Assembly (NCBI GenBank): GCA_026874595.1
Contig: CM049313.1
Location: 51,697,659-51,761,658, forward strand
Direction of reading: 5' to 3'
Length of the DNA stretch: 64,000 nucleotides
DNA from: Sipunculus nudus
Lineage: Eukaryota > Annelida > Sipuncula > Golfingiida > Sipunculidae
Shown: positions 36,734-50,182 of the stretch, one piece after another
Layout: each line of letters starts with the position of its first letter
How positions within the stretch are numbered: the stretch's first letter is position 1
Notes under the pieces: model-generated
Told to the model about the DNA's origin: nothing
Database searches by the model: none
The model's input: only the letters and a program-made list of their open reading frames with translations
Made by a program: the position numbers and the translations under genes

Positions 36734-38059
36734 TTGTTGTTTTTGTGTGTTGATATGTGTGGTGGTGGTAATGGTGTTAAGGCTAATGGGTCTTGATCTT
36801 ACTTGGTAAATTGTTAAAAAAATTGATTATTATTAGACAGTACTGCCTTAAAAAAGAATATTTAGGGACAAGCACCTAGGAATAAGTTAAGATGTGTATT
36901 TTTGACTAAATGATCTGCAGGATACGGACGTTCGCAGACTACGCATACGGATTACGGACTACATACGGAAAACAGCTTTAGCAACGAACAACTTTTAGAA
37001 GGATACTATGTCTTTGATTAATCCAACTACGGCCGCGAAATTCCTAGTTCTGATTTTAAAGTCTATCAATCACTCAGAATTACTATACATGTTAAGCTGA
37101 CCTGAGCGAACTAAAAGAGGTATACATCAAGATAACTCTTGGACAAAGCCATTTTCGTGCATAGGAATTATTAATTATATGTACCGGACTTTGAACCCCA
37201 TGAACTCCACAGCATGCAGTATTTTGACAAATCGATCGTTTCAAGCATAACGCATCAACCAATTATCAAACAACGATGTCTGTGCCTTCGAATTGACCTT
37301 GCAGAAGTAAACTTGTCGGTGTTCTAATCAATGCGGGTTCTCTGAGCAAAAGTCTATTTTAATATTTCACATGAATGTAATGGTTTGTTTTAAAGTTAGC
37401 CTCATGTGGCCAATTAAAGAGCAAACATAAATATAAATTCTGACCCAAGTCTTGCATTAGTGATGAATAGCATCAGAAGCTGATCGGTTGCGAGAGACTG
37501 ACAGAAACACCACACGATACACAATGGCGCTTCTTACAAAACAGAACGATACCAATTAAATATTCCGCGATTGAAGAAAAACAGACATTAAATGGAATTA
37601 AAACACATGACAGAGATTTCATTAAAGAAACATGATTAAATGATAGATTTTCGCTGATTTTTTATATTATTTAACTGTAATTTTCTGTCGAAGTGTCATC
37701 CTGAAAATGCGTTACGGACCTTAAGCATGATACCGTTAACATGATTCCCGAGCATCTTTTCACATAAGTACAGATATTCAAGTAAAATACAAACTGACAA
37801 TCGCCAATTTTCACAGAAGTTTTACAACGTTTCCTTTTCACAGAGTCCAAATAAATAGCTAAACAAAATCTTTATGGAGCGCATACGCCTTACATATATT
37901 GCCTGCGAAATAAACAATTTAAATATGAAAAAAAAAATTATAAACATTAAATTTAACAAACCATGGTTTGAGAAATATTCCTTCGTAAATATATAAGAAG
38001 AAAAAGCGCCAAACTTTAATCAGGTGATCAAGGTTTTACTTTTTAATTTCCACGATAAA
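35472..38059. other. intron 1 of gene B, left part; microsatellite only
   Basis: No gene recognised apart from the AAT/ATT microsatellite at 36565-36735. Confidence 0.45.
36565..36735. repeat. AAT tract running into an ATT tract (inverted microsatellite)
   Basis: About 25 AAT units (with three AAA interruptions) turn at about 36672 into about 19 ATT units. The two halves are complementary, so a single strand could fold into a long hairpin. A plus-strand frame of poly-isoleucine here is not a gene. Confidence 0.92.
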
Positions 38060-40400
38060 TGAAAATACAAAACAAGTAACCCATGGGTCATGACGCTCAG
38101 CTGCCACGCATGACCTGCGACATCATGGGCTGCAATTCACAACTTCTAGTAAAATTGTTGCAGAACCTATATGCCAATTTTGTTTAAACTTTCTACATTG
38201 CCATAAATTCTTATCATATATGTCTTGTTAAAACATAGTGAATGATGGTCTGAGGCAAAATGTATGGTTGTTGAGCTATCAGGAACTAATCCCACAGCTT
38301 GCTCGATACCTGGCAGTCTCAAAAGGAATACCACACAGGCCACATATAAGATCAAAATATAGCAAATGATCAAGGAAATCCATGCAAGAATTATTGTGAA
38401 ATTATTAAATTCAATACAAGCCAACTGTACTGAGCTTTCATAAATGATGGTCATATTTATTAAGAAATCTTTGACCCAATGCAAGATTACATTAATATAC
38501 ATCCCACTGCATTCACTTTAATAGTTCTTGAGATAATATGTTCCAAAGGGATTTAAAGATGGCGTCCTGGTGGCCATATTGGATTTCTGACAGGTCGGAA
38601 ATTGAACAACAAACATCCTCTTAAAGGGACCAAACATCATTAAAAAATCACAGAAACTGTCCTGACAAAAGGATTTCTAAAATGGCTACCTGGCAGACAT
38701 AATGGTTTTCTGACAAGTCACACATCCTCCAATAAGACACTAAACTTGAAGCAATTGCTTCAAAGAATGTAACAGTTATGAATGTCCAAAACAATTCAAA
38801 AGGCATGATCAGGTTGGAGAGCTCTCATATCAGATTTATGAACATGCAAATGTAAAAAGTGCAAGTCCAATTTCTTTTAATTATCAGCTTGCTATTCAAT
38901 GGGGTCAGCAGGGTAGGTAAACTGCAAAACCTAAAAGAAAAGAAATGCAGAAAGCATCACTAATAGTCTTGTATTCAAATAAAGCCATCCTAAATCCAGG
39001 TACAGACCCAAATATTATCAGAACAAACACTTGCTGGTATATCTGATGATTTGATATCTAGAAAACTAAGTTTATTGCTATGATTCCATGATATAAACTG
39101 CAAAATGTTCCCATCATTTTATAAATCAGTAGCTAAACTTAACACTTAACTCTCATAGTCTTAATGCCTGGCCAAAGCATTCCGGCAACAGTGTTTTTGT
39201 TATGCACTAATGATATATCCTTATCACTCCATGAGCTGATACAAAAGGGAGTCATATATCACATGTGTCACTGACAATTATGGGCACATAGTGATATGTA
39301 CCAGTTGTGAGTGCCATATGGTTATATATACAAGAAAACAAGAAAAATAGAGATGGTCTACAAAATAAGTTATTGTGAACATCCCTGACCTATGACCTTG
39401 GCCTTTTGCCCACATATCAACTGGATTCTTTCTAAATGATGGGTAACTACTAACCACTTACATCTGGCCGGGTGTAATTACTTTGCAACCAATGAGTGAA
39501 TAACTTAGACCTGCAACCTTTAACCTCCTGACCAGCTGACCTCAAAATCAATTAGTTATTTCTTCATGCAAAAAGTTTGAATCAAATTCAGTGATGCATA
39601 GATGTGGCATATGTAAAAGACTGAAGGTTTGGGTTGAACAGTTTCAGTTGAAATATGTTCACAAGCATTTAGAACAATATTGTGACCTTGACCTTTGACC
39701 TTTTGAACTCAACATCAATAGGCTTCTTCTCCTATTGGTAGGTAAGCCATATATGACAGATGGAAAGTATAGATTGAAAAGTTTGCTGAAAATGACTCAA
39801 TGCAAGAAGAGGGTGCTGTGAACTTGACCTTTGACCTCAAAATCAACAGGTCTTTTCCCCTGTTGGCAGAGAAGCGATATCAGTGCTGAAAGGTTTGGAA
39901 TGAAAGGTCTAGCTTGAAATGTGTCCACAACCTTTTCAAAGAAGTGGATCCTGTCACCCTGACCTTTGACCTTATGACCTCAACATCTATAGGATTCTTC
40001 TCCCACTTAGTAGGTGAGCTATATGTGAAAGATCAAAGAATTGGGATGAAAGGTTTTGACCTTTGACCTTGTGACCTCAAAATAATTATTGTTCTTCCCC
40101 TGTTGGTAGGTGAGCTGTATGTAAAAGATGGAAGGTTTGGGATGAAAATTTTGGCTAAAAGAATTATTTCTGGGGGGTGCAAACACACCCCATAACTTCG
40201 AGAATATAGGTCGCAGTGACCTAATTTCAGGTTTGCAAGGAGATCTTTTTAGAACCTTTTTCTAAGACTGTTACGCTTTGTGCCCTGCTAACGGCCGGAC
40301 GGCCGGCCGGACGGCCGGACGGGCAGACGGAAGGATGCCGGACAAAGACCCATCGCTATAGCCCAGCATGACTGAAAGTCAGCTGAGCTAAAAATGTGTT
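38060..40400. repeat. composite repeat region with 'tgacctttgacct' tandem units
   Basis: Begins GGGTCATGACGCTCAGCTG (about 38085) and ends AAAGTCAGCTGAGCTAAAAA (about 40390), so GCTCAGCTG/CAGCTGAGC form short inverted ends. Inside are two copies of a 'ggatttctgacaggtc' unit (38.54-38.72 kb), about six imperfect units of roughly 140 bp built on 'gaccttgacctttgacct...cttctcctattggtaggt' (39.36-40.15 kb), and a GGACGGCCGG repeat at 40291-40322. Its start and its last 250 bp match 57450-58110. Likely one mollusc-type non-autonomous element enlarged by tandem growth. Confidence 0.5.
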
Positions 40401-40555
40401 GATCCGTCATATTATCCTAGGCACCCCTAGAATATTTAGGTATACCATGATGGACCTTCGACGCCATTGGATGAGTAATGATTTGACTCTTCGGAAGTAA
40501 CGATCGCCTGTGTTGGTCAGATTCTCTCTGTTTTATTAATGGTGCATATTTAAAT
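40401..40555. other. intron 1 of gene B; nothing recognised
   Basis: Short spacer between two repeat elements. Confidence 0.5.
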
Positions 40556-40557
40556 TA

Positions 40558-41097
40558 CAGTCTGTTTTTATTCCCTCTTGTCCACTTTTTGTTTTTCTAT
40601 TAATTTTTTATAAGTTACATTTTAAGGGCAAGGAACCAATTATAGTGTAGAGTGGAGGGTTAATAGACCTTATTTTCAACAAGGTAATTAAATACCTTAC
40701 ATCTTATTTAAGATACAGAATTATATGAAAATATGAGAAATCATTCTACATTTAACAACATATCAGACCAACGTATGGCGGTCTAAGTCATTGTTCACCT
40801 GCAAAAACAGCCTCAGTTGACAGCTAGTAATTGTCTCGTAATGTCTCGTAAACACCAGCTAAAACAAAGATGGCGCCCAGTACTTATATGCAGGGACACA
40901 TCATATCTACCAGATCATTGTGAAGGGACAAAAATGATGTGAAACATAAACTTGGGATTTGTTGTAAAATTCTTTTTGCCATATTAGGTTATCACCTCCA
41001 TATGTAGTTTTCAAGGAAATAATTTGAAATTATCAACTTTTAAGAAAATTATACAAAAATAAAAAAACAGGTGGACAGGAGGTGATGAAATGGACTA
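40558..41097. mobile_element. 540-bp MITE, copy 1 (TA target site)
   Basis: The ends are inverted repeats about 37 bp long: left CAGTCTGTTTTTATTCCCTC.., right ..GAGGTGATGAAATGGACTA with AAAACAGGTGGACAGG inside. TA flanks both sides (40556-40557 and 41098-41099). About 75-80% similar along its length to the copy at 61091-61628. No coding capacity. The TA duplication suggests a Tc1/mariner-type mover. Confidence 0.8.
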
Positions 41098-41099
41098 TA

Positions 41100-41878
41100 A
41101 TACACTTCACCTTTCATTATAGGCGAACCACGGACACCCTATAGATTTTTATTGTAACAAAGCATTGATCTGGATTTTTAAGTTCGTGCTTTTTCATCTG
41201 GAATACGGATTTCATAAAAATATAGAATGCCACTGGTCTTTATTCATCAATATTTCCTCTTGAACGAAAAAGTTCCATGAGCATTGCATTGTAAATAATG
41301 TGATTAACACCAAGAAAATGCGGTTAATTAAGTTAAATTAAATTGTCCATAAATGACATGCACTTAGCTGCTTTCAGCAAGAATATGATAACGGATTTAT
41401 TATTATTAATTTTTTAATTTTGTCTTTTTAGGGTATTCCATTCAGCCATGCATCCTAGTAATCGGGCCACAACTAAATGTACGACACGTGGCTGTATTTT
41501 TTCTATATAACATATAAAAAAACACCTGAAGTCTGGGCTTATTTTGGAAAACTTTAAAAATAAATCCTGATATTGAACTTTTTTTACTTATGACTTTGTT
41601 GTTTCTTCAGTCAAACTAGACAAAGAAATGGGGGCTTGTGTATTTTCTTTTGTTTTAACCATCCTGGCCCGAATGCAGTGAAGCCAAAATACCCCACCAA
41701 CAGTCCCAAACAATCATTTGGACAACATGGCTTTGATTGGCCACAGATTTAAAAATAATTTAATAATAATAAAAACTGTCATTTTTATAGGAGAATATGC
41801 TTTAAATACTAATAAAATCCATCATATGATGGCTAGAGTCAACCAAAGAATGCCAGACCATTCATTACTCCATTTCAG
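41100..41878. other. intron 1 of gene B; nothing recognised
   Basis: AT-rich sequence without recognised features. Confidence 0.5.
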
Positions 41879-42003
41879 CCCTGTGACCCCGGTTCGTTTG
41901 TATAAATTAAGCCCTGACCCCAAGCCGTGTGTATAAATTAAACCCTGGCCCAGGGTCGTTTGCATAAATTAAGTCCTGACCTTGGATCGTGAGTTTAAAT
42001 AAG
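41879..42003 (+). repeat. four-unit tandem repeat, about 31-bp period
   Basis: Units of the form CCCTGACCC..GTCGTTTGTATAAATTAAG repeat four times with moderate divergence. The array ends 66 bp from the gene B exon 1 donor. Confidence 0.75.
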
Positions 42004-42069
42004 ACCATGTGACCTGTAGATGTCGCCAAGGGTACCAGAATGTGAGCCGTGTGACTTTTTCAGCCTCAC

Positions 42070-42217
42070 CTGACAGAAGAGTAACCATCAGTAACAATGG
42101 AGAGACGAAAATCTCAGCCAGTGATGGACTCCTTTTAGGATCAAATTCAAACGAGCAGAAGTGTATCTTTGCCCAGCTTGCACCCGTAGTTGTCACGTGG
42201 GTCGTGTTGTTTGTCAT
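42070..42217 (-). CDS. gene B exon 1, N terminus and first membrane segment
   Basis: The first in-frame ATG is 42217-42215; the reading is MTNNTTHVTTTGASWAKIHF, then a hydrophobic run AEIFVSPLLLMVTLLSG. The donor CTGTCAG|GTGAGG falls at 42070/42069 in phase 1, as in gene C exon 1. A good acceptor (TTTTTTACAG|G at 42246/42245) lies just upstream with no stop between, so either a leader exon is spliced on or translation begins further upstream. Two N-x-[ST] sequons (NNT, NTT) precede the membrane segment. Confidence 0.75.
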
Positions 42218-42245
42218 TGTTTCGTAGATGAAGGTCCAGTTCAAC

Positions 42246-43385
42246 CTGTAAAAAACGCAATCAATATATTTATATGATTGGTCCGGCGCATAGCGACAAA
42301 GGTGGTGAACACCCAAGCCAAAGATCTGAATTGTCGTCTCTAGAATTCGACAAGACTTGCCTTTGACTTAGGCCATAAACAGCGGGTCCTGGAAGGAGCT
42401 AGTTTTTCAAAGCTAGTGATCATGTCCAGAGTTCACGACTCCATTGCTGGTCTGCCTGAATTTATCAGCACGTATGTGCTACATTTTTAGCAGGCCGCTC
42501 CGTCGTCTATTCTATGAACTATGAACAAGGCAATTGAACCAATCTAATGATTCATAAAAAATTGCGTTACGCGTGTGCCGGAGCACGTCTGGTAGTAGTT
42601 CTATACCAAACGTTTGGCATCGCCGGAAGGGCATCGAAAATTTGACCAGTCAAATAAAGTCATATAATACTGTCCCGTTTATTATGCATGTGTTCTTGTT
42701 TAGACAGCATGTGAGCAGTGGAGTGATTATAGTATGTTACAGGCTTGTCTACATATTCACGAAATAGATGCCAGAGCAGCTCGGTGAATCAAGGTCTGTG
42801 GAAGCGTATCACCCACAGTATTCGTAGTATGAAGATGAGAAGCTAGGATCTGTGCGAGTTGTGTGTGTCATAGAGTGCTTATATGGGACGGATTTGAAAG
42901 TAGTGCAGGATGCACGTGTCCCCTCTTTTCCGAGTCTGGGAAAATAAAATAGTATACGCTGAATGCTGAAAAGAAGCGCCGGACTATGTGTCTCCACCAT
43001 TTGCCCTATACTTCTGCATTGGAAGTCATATGTACTGTCTACTTGCTCTCCAGGCACAGTTGTTTACCTGTGCCAACCATGTTGTGTCCCCTCTAATTTT
43101 TCTAAGATCCTCTACCAAGAGTGATTAAATCGATCATGGTGTTCTTCAGGTCAGGTTCAAATGAAGATATAAAAGATTCGGAGATAACATGCCTAGCTAA
43201 ACGTTAAGTTATCCCCTCTGATTTCCGCCAAGGCCTTTATGTATATAAGTGAAATGTGGGTGTCTATGTATTTAGGGATATTTCAATATACCGATATAAC
43301 GATACATATCGATACACCACATCTATAAGATCATTTATTGTCTGATGCTCGACTGGATGAGAGGTATATAATAAATATATAATAA

Positions 43386-43416
<31 letters not shown>

Positions 43417-46400
43417 AATAATAAGAAAATAAGCGTATCGGCAATATGTATCGGGTATCGCATTATATGTTTTGTAAAACGTATTATGCCTGAACAGGCT
43501 GACCCATACCCGGCCCTACTATATATTACTATATGTGTGATAGTGCACACTTATAATTTCCCTTTTCTAGTTCATTGACATCACTGGTTTTCTCTCTGCC
43601 TTCAGTATTATGTTATATAATAAATCAGCAAAAATCGATCATGGATCCGCTATCTAAAAGACCTGTGGCACTTTATTATACACGATACCGGGAAAAGAGT
43701 CATAGAGTAATCATGAGTCGATTCTTGAATGGTTGGTGTCTGTAAGACAATAAAACCCAGTTTCTATCGTCTCATTATGTAACACAAAACCCTTAAATGC
43801 CACACTCTTCAAGAAGCAAATGTTCTAGACAACCTCAACATCACTGCTTAGATGGCGCATGCATGTCTGTTCCTCTGTCTTCTGGCTTGGTAAATCGTTA
43901 CTTCATGTAAGGTTCCATAGTCATCTCTATTTAAATCAGCTATATGTTACGTATCAAACGAAATGATTTTCATGCCGCCATAGTTCCGTTTCAGACTTGA
44001 GTGTCTGATATATTTTAAGTCGGCGTTTTTTATCTTTTGTAAGTTAAGAGCCTATGACTGTATTTGTTGAGAACCGAACTGTTTCCCGAACCACAGAGTT
44101 TAACGAATTTTATGGATTTCTGCCTAGCAACACCACCGTAAACTAGGAAACCGCTCAGCCTATGTTTTCTTATGTTTAATATCCTTGGAAGGTTACATGT
44201 AAACTGGTTTCCTTTCATTTTATGTGATATTTGACCTATATATGGCATCTATCAGTGCGTCAACTATCTTGGCTGTTCGCCATTGACTAATGACCTTTAT
44301 ACCGAAAATACGTGGTATGTTCGCCTGACTAAATATCATCTGAGCTCTATAGTAATCACACAAGGCTCATTGCCCGCCGTTCATCCAGCTTTTGACAGAG
44401 CACAATTCGTAACCATTGAAAGTAGAAAGTACTCACTTGAAATCCAGGGAAGTCCTGCAATATAAATCTGATTGCAAACCGAAATTAGGTCATGGTTACC
44501 ATTTTCATATTGCGAGCGGTGGACACAAACATGATTATAATTACTCTGAAAGTCAGACTCTTCGGGTTGTTCAAGAATGCTTGGAAATATGGTTTGCTGG
44601 TTTATTAATTATAAAAAAAGTGCCTCATGTACACCATGCAGAATAGCTCCATTCAATAGCTAACAGAATGGAGATTTTGTTCTGAACGTTACGAGGCAAA
44701 AACATGTTTTAGTAGCTCGGATTAAAGGTTACTAAGAGTTAAAATATATACAAGAGAAGAGATTTCTTCAGAACGGAAAAGATTTTCATCACAAATTTAG
44801 TCGACATATATATACCTCATATATAAATATATATAATTTTGGTGGCGCCAGCTTTCAATATACTTCCTGCCATTCACATTTCTAACCTTTTCTGAATGCC
44901 AGATAAAAACTTAATATTTAATGGCATGGTTAATAAAGCCTTGCATAGGTTGATGCCCAATAGGAATGCCAAAGAAAAAGAGAAAATAGACATTCCATTA
45001 GGGATACAAGTTAATTGGTCACCTGCGACTTCTACTCTGTTTTAGGGACCTGCATGAAATAAATCCCCTGCCCCATGTCCATTGAAGTATTATCAACGTT
45101 TCTCGGCAATGGCAGGGCTGAATTCCACAAAGTGTATGAACATCTTGATGTATGTTTACTACACTTCGTTCTATATTTGCTTTAGTATCTTCATCCACAT
45201 ATTAGGTATATTTGAATGAATTTCTGTTCGTTTTTCACTAATGAAATATATTTGTTTGAATATTGTATTGTTTTGATGTCATAAGTCGATGCATGTGGTT
45301 ACACGGATTACTCAGTTGTTTATAGTATTCTCTAGTCCCAATATGCAGGACGTGACAGTCATGCAGCATTTACAAAACACAAAATTAGCGTGGTCGAAAA
45401 TGAGCCGCATTATCTTTGTTCTGTTGGTGGTCGTATATTCGAGGTTTCATTCTTATTGCTCAGTAACTGCAGTTGTATGACAGCTCAAATAAATTGTACA
45501 CATTAAATCCAGCATCATTTACTGCTGGTCGGGCATGCTATATCGAATTTGGGCATGCTATACAATTCACCTCTTTTTCTTATGAGCCATTCCATTTGTG
45601 TATCCATACAAGCATAGGTGCACATGCGCCATGCACAAGAGAAGAACTCCAACTAAAGATTGGTTCAAGCTATAATTTATTTTGAAATCCCCAAATGAAC
45701 CTCGAGTCGTGATACTTATCAGATTTAAATAAAAGTAGAGCCTGATTAAATTCCAAAATGAGAGAAATTAAACAAAGATTTTTAAAGATATGAAACATTT
45801 ACTGGTGAAAATAATGATGATAATAAAAAATGTACTTAATCCGTAAATTTGATATGACATCATAAGTTTGATTTGACCGTTGGATTCAGCGGGGAGGATA
45901 ACATAGGATTTCCTTCTTTTTCTTCTGTCTCTTATTTCTTCTCCCATCTACTTCTCTAATCTAAATTTTCTTTTTAACTTGATTAAGATCATGACAGGGG
46001 AAGACTTCTCTAATGATTGATCGGCGACAAAAAATGTGTCTAATTCCACAAAGCAAGCAACATGAAATGCCTCGATAAGTTAAACGTTGCTGTTACGCTT
46101 AATTGCCTGTCAGATATTTTAGACTATTCCACGAGGTGTTCTAAATATGGACAAATCACTACATTTTTACGTGGGCTTAGTTTTGTTAAACTGAAAATAA
46201 AATCGAATTTTAGCCTTACAAAATATAAGATACCATTGTTTCTGAGACTTATACGGCGTATTAATCCTAGCAATTACTTAAAGAACATTGACAAATTGCA
46301 TAAACATTGACGATATTAAAAAGTTACGAGATTGGTAGCTCATGTGGAACCCCATGTGATATGTGTAAACGGACGAAGAACCAAGTTCTTAAAATGTATT

Positions 46401-49197
46401 TTCAAGCTTTTAAGAGCTTTCACTTTTTTTGTATTTGAGATCATCCTTGTGTTCATCTTTATTTTTATCCCTGATATTTATGAAAAAATTAACTTGGAGG
46501 AAAAACTGTATATATATATATATACCAATAGCAATGACAGGCGGAAAGGACGATTATGAAAAAATAACAATATTTATGTCAGATTACGAGATTATTGATT
46601 ATAGATGACGCATAATTGAATATTATCTGCATGACATACAGTAACGGCAAAAATACAGAGCACTTACTTTATTCCGATAGCCGATATTGAAGGATGAGTT
46701 ATTAACAGAGCTGACGGCTTGTGAGGTACAGCCTTTTGTGTGGGTCACTGTGTGCATACACTACAACATCACATGGTCACAAGAAATGAATTTACCCATG
46801 CTAAGTTTTCCCGGTCGATTCTGTGTCATAACAGCTCTCATAACGACAGTTGCCTTTACAAAGTCACGCAGACCCAAGCCCGATCATGCAGAAAGCCGCT
46901 AAATATCGGCGAAATAAAAGCTCTGCGGCTTCTGTTCGCCTCATCAGCACTTTGCCCACACCTCATCGCAGCTTTTGTCACCGCATAATATGTCACTTAA
47001 TACACCCATACATCGTTCATGCATATTTCAAACAATGCCATGTAATTTATGAATGTGGTGGTAACGATTTTACAAGTGACGTGTGCAACAGAATAACAAT
47101 GTCATGAAGGCATGGAAGTTGTTTTGACGTCCTACACGTTGACACAATGGCCCCCTGACATATCGATATATACATGTATATTGAAATGTTCTCTGTAAAA
47201 TAAAAACTACTTTGAGTTTGACTAGTTTTACCCAATTCCTCTCTTTTATTTATACTTTGAGTTCAACAGGTTTGAACAGAGCCATTCCCTATCGTTACAA
47301 ATAGGTTTGAATCGACAACCCAGAATATCCAGTTTTATTCCTTTTACTAAAATAATACATTTCCTCTTGTGTACTCTACAGGTATTCGTTTTTGTTGTTT
47401 TTTTTTCATGATGGCAGTAAATGTAATATGAATGCCGTAACATGTAGATGAATCTTTGGCACAGCAGCAAGTACCGAAAGGCGGGTATTAAATATGAAGG
47501 TAGATTAATTTTCTATTAAAGGGCGGCGGATATAACTTTTAAAGCTAACAGCATGGCAGTTTGTGACATGCGTTTTGGGTATTTACATAGAAATTGACTC
47601 ATGAGTAAAATTCCATAGGTGGAAATTAGAGGTTTTATTTCATATCCCTTTCAACAATTGTAATATTAACTCCAGACGAAGTTATTCGATAAACGGTAAT
47701 CACTATTGCTTGTTCACAGACAACAGTGTCGCCGTGTCATTACCTTGACCTTATAACCATAGAAAGAGAACACACGGTCACTGAGTAATAGAAGCCATCA
47801 GCTGTGGTCCACACATCCGGTCGATGTTGGCTTACAATTTCCGGTTGAGCTAAATGACATCCCCAGGTGTTTGAGTTGGGGACTTTTAGTTCCGACATCG
47901 CACCGCAGTGTACTGATAATAAGTATATCTTCAAGGCAACATTTAAAGCCCTGGTCTTCTAACGCTTGTACTTCCGGTTTGTATTTCCGGGCTTCTTTGA
48001 TCTGATCCGATCAGAGTGACAATAGTATGGTTGGAACTAATTTATACTATTTGCTACACGCCATTACATGACAGTCGGTTGACTCCTCACACGTGTAGGC
48101 GCAAGATATTCATTAGCCCATATAAGAATGGACATCTCAGTTGCATTTTATGATGACTGACGCAATGTGGAGTTCATAGATTGCCCCTGCAGTTACCTGT
48201 GATTATAACACACCATACACTGCTGTTAGATTTAACACATATCCATTGATCAATGATCAGTACATCCATGTGTATTGTATATTTGATCACTAGAAAACAT
48301 TACTGTTCTATTCTCAGCACTAGTTTGCACCAAGGAAGTGAAACTATGAACATGATAGTACACAGACCAAAAACATTATACAAGGACTGCCAACAGATGC
48401 AAGACGTCTACCGGGCTGTTAATGCTTAAATTCTCACTTGACAAATAAATCAGTAACTGATGTTACAGGTGCTTCGTGCTTTCCAGAATGGTTATTTTTT
48501 ATTATAAGCCTTTCGACATACAATATTGTGTGAACATTGGTATGTCAAATATCATAGGACATATTTTTATTCAATTTCCATTCTAAGCGAAACATATCGT
48601 ATCGTACTATAACCTCAGTTAACCCCTGGTAGGCCGACGACGCAACAGAAACCTGAAACTGATCCCGGATTCGAACCCATGTATTGATCGCGCACATGTC
48701 CGTCGTCCCAATTGCTTCCCTAAAAAAAACAAGCTGCACAAGCGAGACCGTTCAGTCCGCTCTTATATGGACCCCGTAACAATATATTATATTATATTAT
48801 ATTATATATGGTAATATATCTCTTTAAATATGCAATTAAGTATTGTGGCAATCCAGACAGTCTTTTTCTTTGTGTGCAATACATTAACATACTGTTAACA
48901 CAGAGAGAAAGATAGAGAGAGACACACATCTGCGCCGCAAACAATCCAGGGACCTTGCATGGTGGCCAGGACGAAAGATTTAAATGAATGTTTGGCATGA
49001 CATTTTCAAATAATCAGACTTACTTTCGAAAATGAACCCGCTTTCGTTTTCTTCTGATTGGCTGGAAGTAGTCCATTACCTCTGAGCGTAGGCAAAGTGT
49101 TAGGCATTGCCCCAGACACTTATGCACCTACGACAGGTTACAACTACTTGCGAGTTGGAAATCGTAGGTAGACTTTCAAAGGCCGTATGTCAAGTCC
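42246..49197. other. between genes A and B; no gene recognised
   Basis: Includes an AAT microsatellite (43379-43422), a GGTGGCGCC word at 44841, a GC-richer patch at 46.68-47.00 kb with several short overlapping frames, a TATAT tract at 48780-48808 and a tRNA-like B-box at 48667. Any leader exon of gene B would lie here. None of the open frames under about 85 codons resembles a known protein. Confidence 0.4.
43379..43422. repeat. (AAT)n microsatellite
   Basis: About 14 AAT units with one AAA interruption. Confidence 0.92.
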
Positions 49198-49200
49198 TAA

Positions 49201-50179
49201 AGCCACGGTCACACTAGAGATACGACCAGATTACGACCTGTCCGCGACTGAAAATTTGAGGAATCGCCGGACAGTCGTGACAAGAACGGGCGACCGATCG
49301 CAGAGGTCGTGACTGATCACTGGGTGAAAAAACGGTCGCAGGTGATTTTTGAACGTGTTCAAAATCCAGTTGCGACTGATTTGTAAATTTTGAGGTCGTA
49401 GGAACTCGCAAGAAGGTTGTACCTCCAGTCTTTGGTCATCGCACAACCAGTCGTGCATCATCGTGCGACAACTTGTTGCACGATTGGTCGTGCCACTGCT
49501 CGTGCCACCTCGCGATTGGTGACACCACTGGTCGTGCGACCTTGTGATCAGAATTGCAACTTGCCAAGATCTCTCCCGACTTGTGCCACGACCATATGAC
49601 TGGTCGTGCTATCAGATCGGCAAAAGTTATAAAATTGTTGGGATCTAGGGCTAAGCTCAGTCAGCCGTATCTACCTCCAATTGTCGGTATGGAGCAGCTG
49701 ATGTCGTCCTGTAGACTCGAGTTTATGCTGGTTCGGCTACAGCTGGAGCAACAACAACAGCTTGGTGCTATTGCCGCAGCTGCACTTCTGCATCGAAGAA
49801 GCCAGCGAAGACAAATAAGAAAACGCATATATCATATCACTGTTCTGTACGGGATCTAGCGAACGAATGACTAGGGCTGATATCGGGCCCAGGAATATAT
49901 ATCCATACGATCGGTGGCACGACCAGTTGAACGACTAGTCGCAGGTCATTACGACAAGTCGTACGATTGGTCGATGGTCACTAAGACTTGTCGTACGATC
50001 AATATTTATCGTAACGACTTTTCGCCCGACTGATATTGTGACCGATCGTCACTAGTTCTGGTTGATCGTGCAACCAAGCGTGCCACCAGTCGTACGATTA
50101 CCTACCACCAGTATCAAGTATTCTGATCGTGGGTCAATCGCACGATTAAACAGTCGTACGATTTAATGTGACCGTGGCT
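49201..50179. mobile_element. 979-bp GTCG-rich inverted-repeat element (Harbinger-like MITE)
   Basis: The left end AGCCACGGTCACACTAGA and right end TTAATGTGACCGTGGCT are inverted repeats. TAA flanks both sides (49198-49200 and 50180-50182), the 3-bp duplication typical of PIF/Harbinger movers. The interior is filled with short variants of TCGTGCGACC, CGACTGGTCGTG and GTCGTACGAT in both directions, giving a GC- and CpG-rich block in AT-rich surroundings. No transposase. The superfamily is inferred from the TAA alone. Confidence 0.75.
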
Positions 50180-50182
50180 TAA

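Larger units (their letters stand above)
22269..42217 (-). other. gene B, DUF4239-like membrane protein gene, four exons
   Basis: Exons 42217-42070, 35471-34845, 29161-28993 and 22542-22269 join with matching phases (1, 1, 2) into exactly 1218 nt, 406 codons including the stop. The product would have an N-terminal membrane anchor, a second hydrophobic pair with NTAVTCFLAPAG, a soluble middle of about 130 residues with ELDK-like helical character, and a C-terminal membrane pair followed by SDLDTPFDGFFRLD. This is the DUF4239 (bestrophin-like) layout; the closing D-x-P-F-x-G motif is the most telling sign. Function is not established for the family. Codon 60 is TAG (35442-35440), inside an otherwise unbroken frame, so the copy may be a null allele, a young pseudogene, a base error, or use a different 5' exon. 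Confidence 0.75.

Noticed and set aside
36533-36796. Plus-strand poly-isoleucine frame
   Set aside because: A translation of the AAT/ATT microsatellite.
38167-38502. Minus-strand frame with a hydrophobic segment in gene B intron 1
   Set aside because: Lies within the composite repeat and shares no words with the DUF4239-like exons; no splice sites in phase were found.
48667-48677. Possible tRNA gene
   Set aside because: Only the B-box matches; the T-arm does not pair fully and no A-box or acceptor stem fits.
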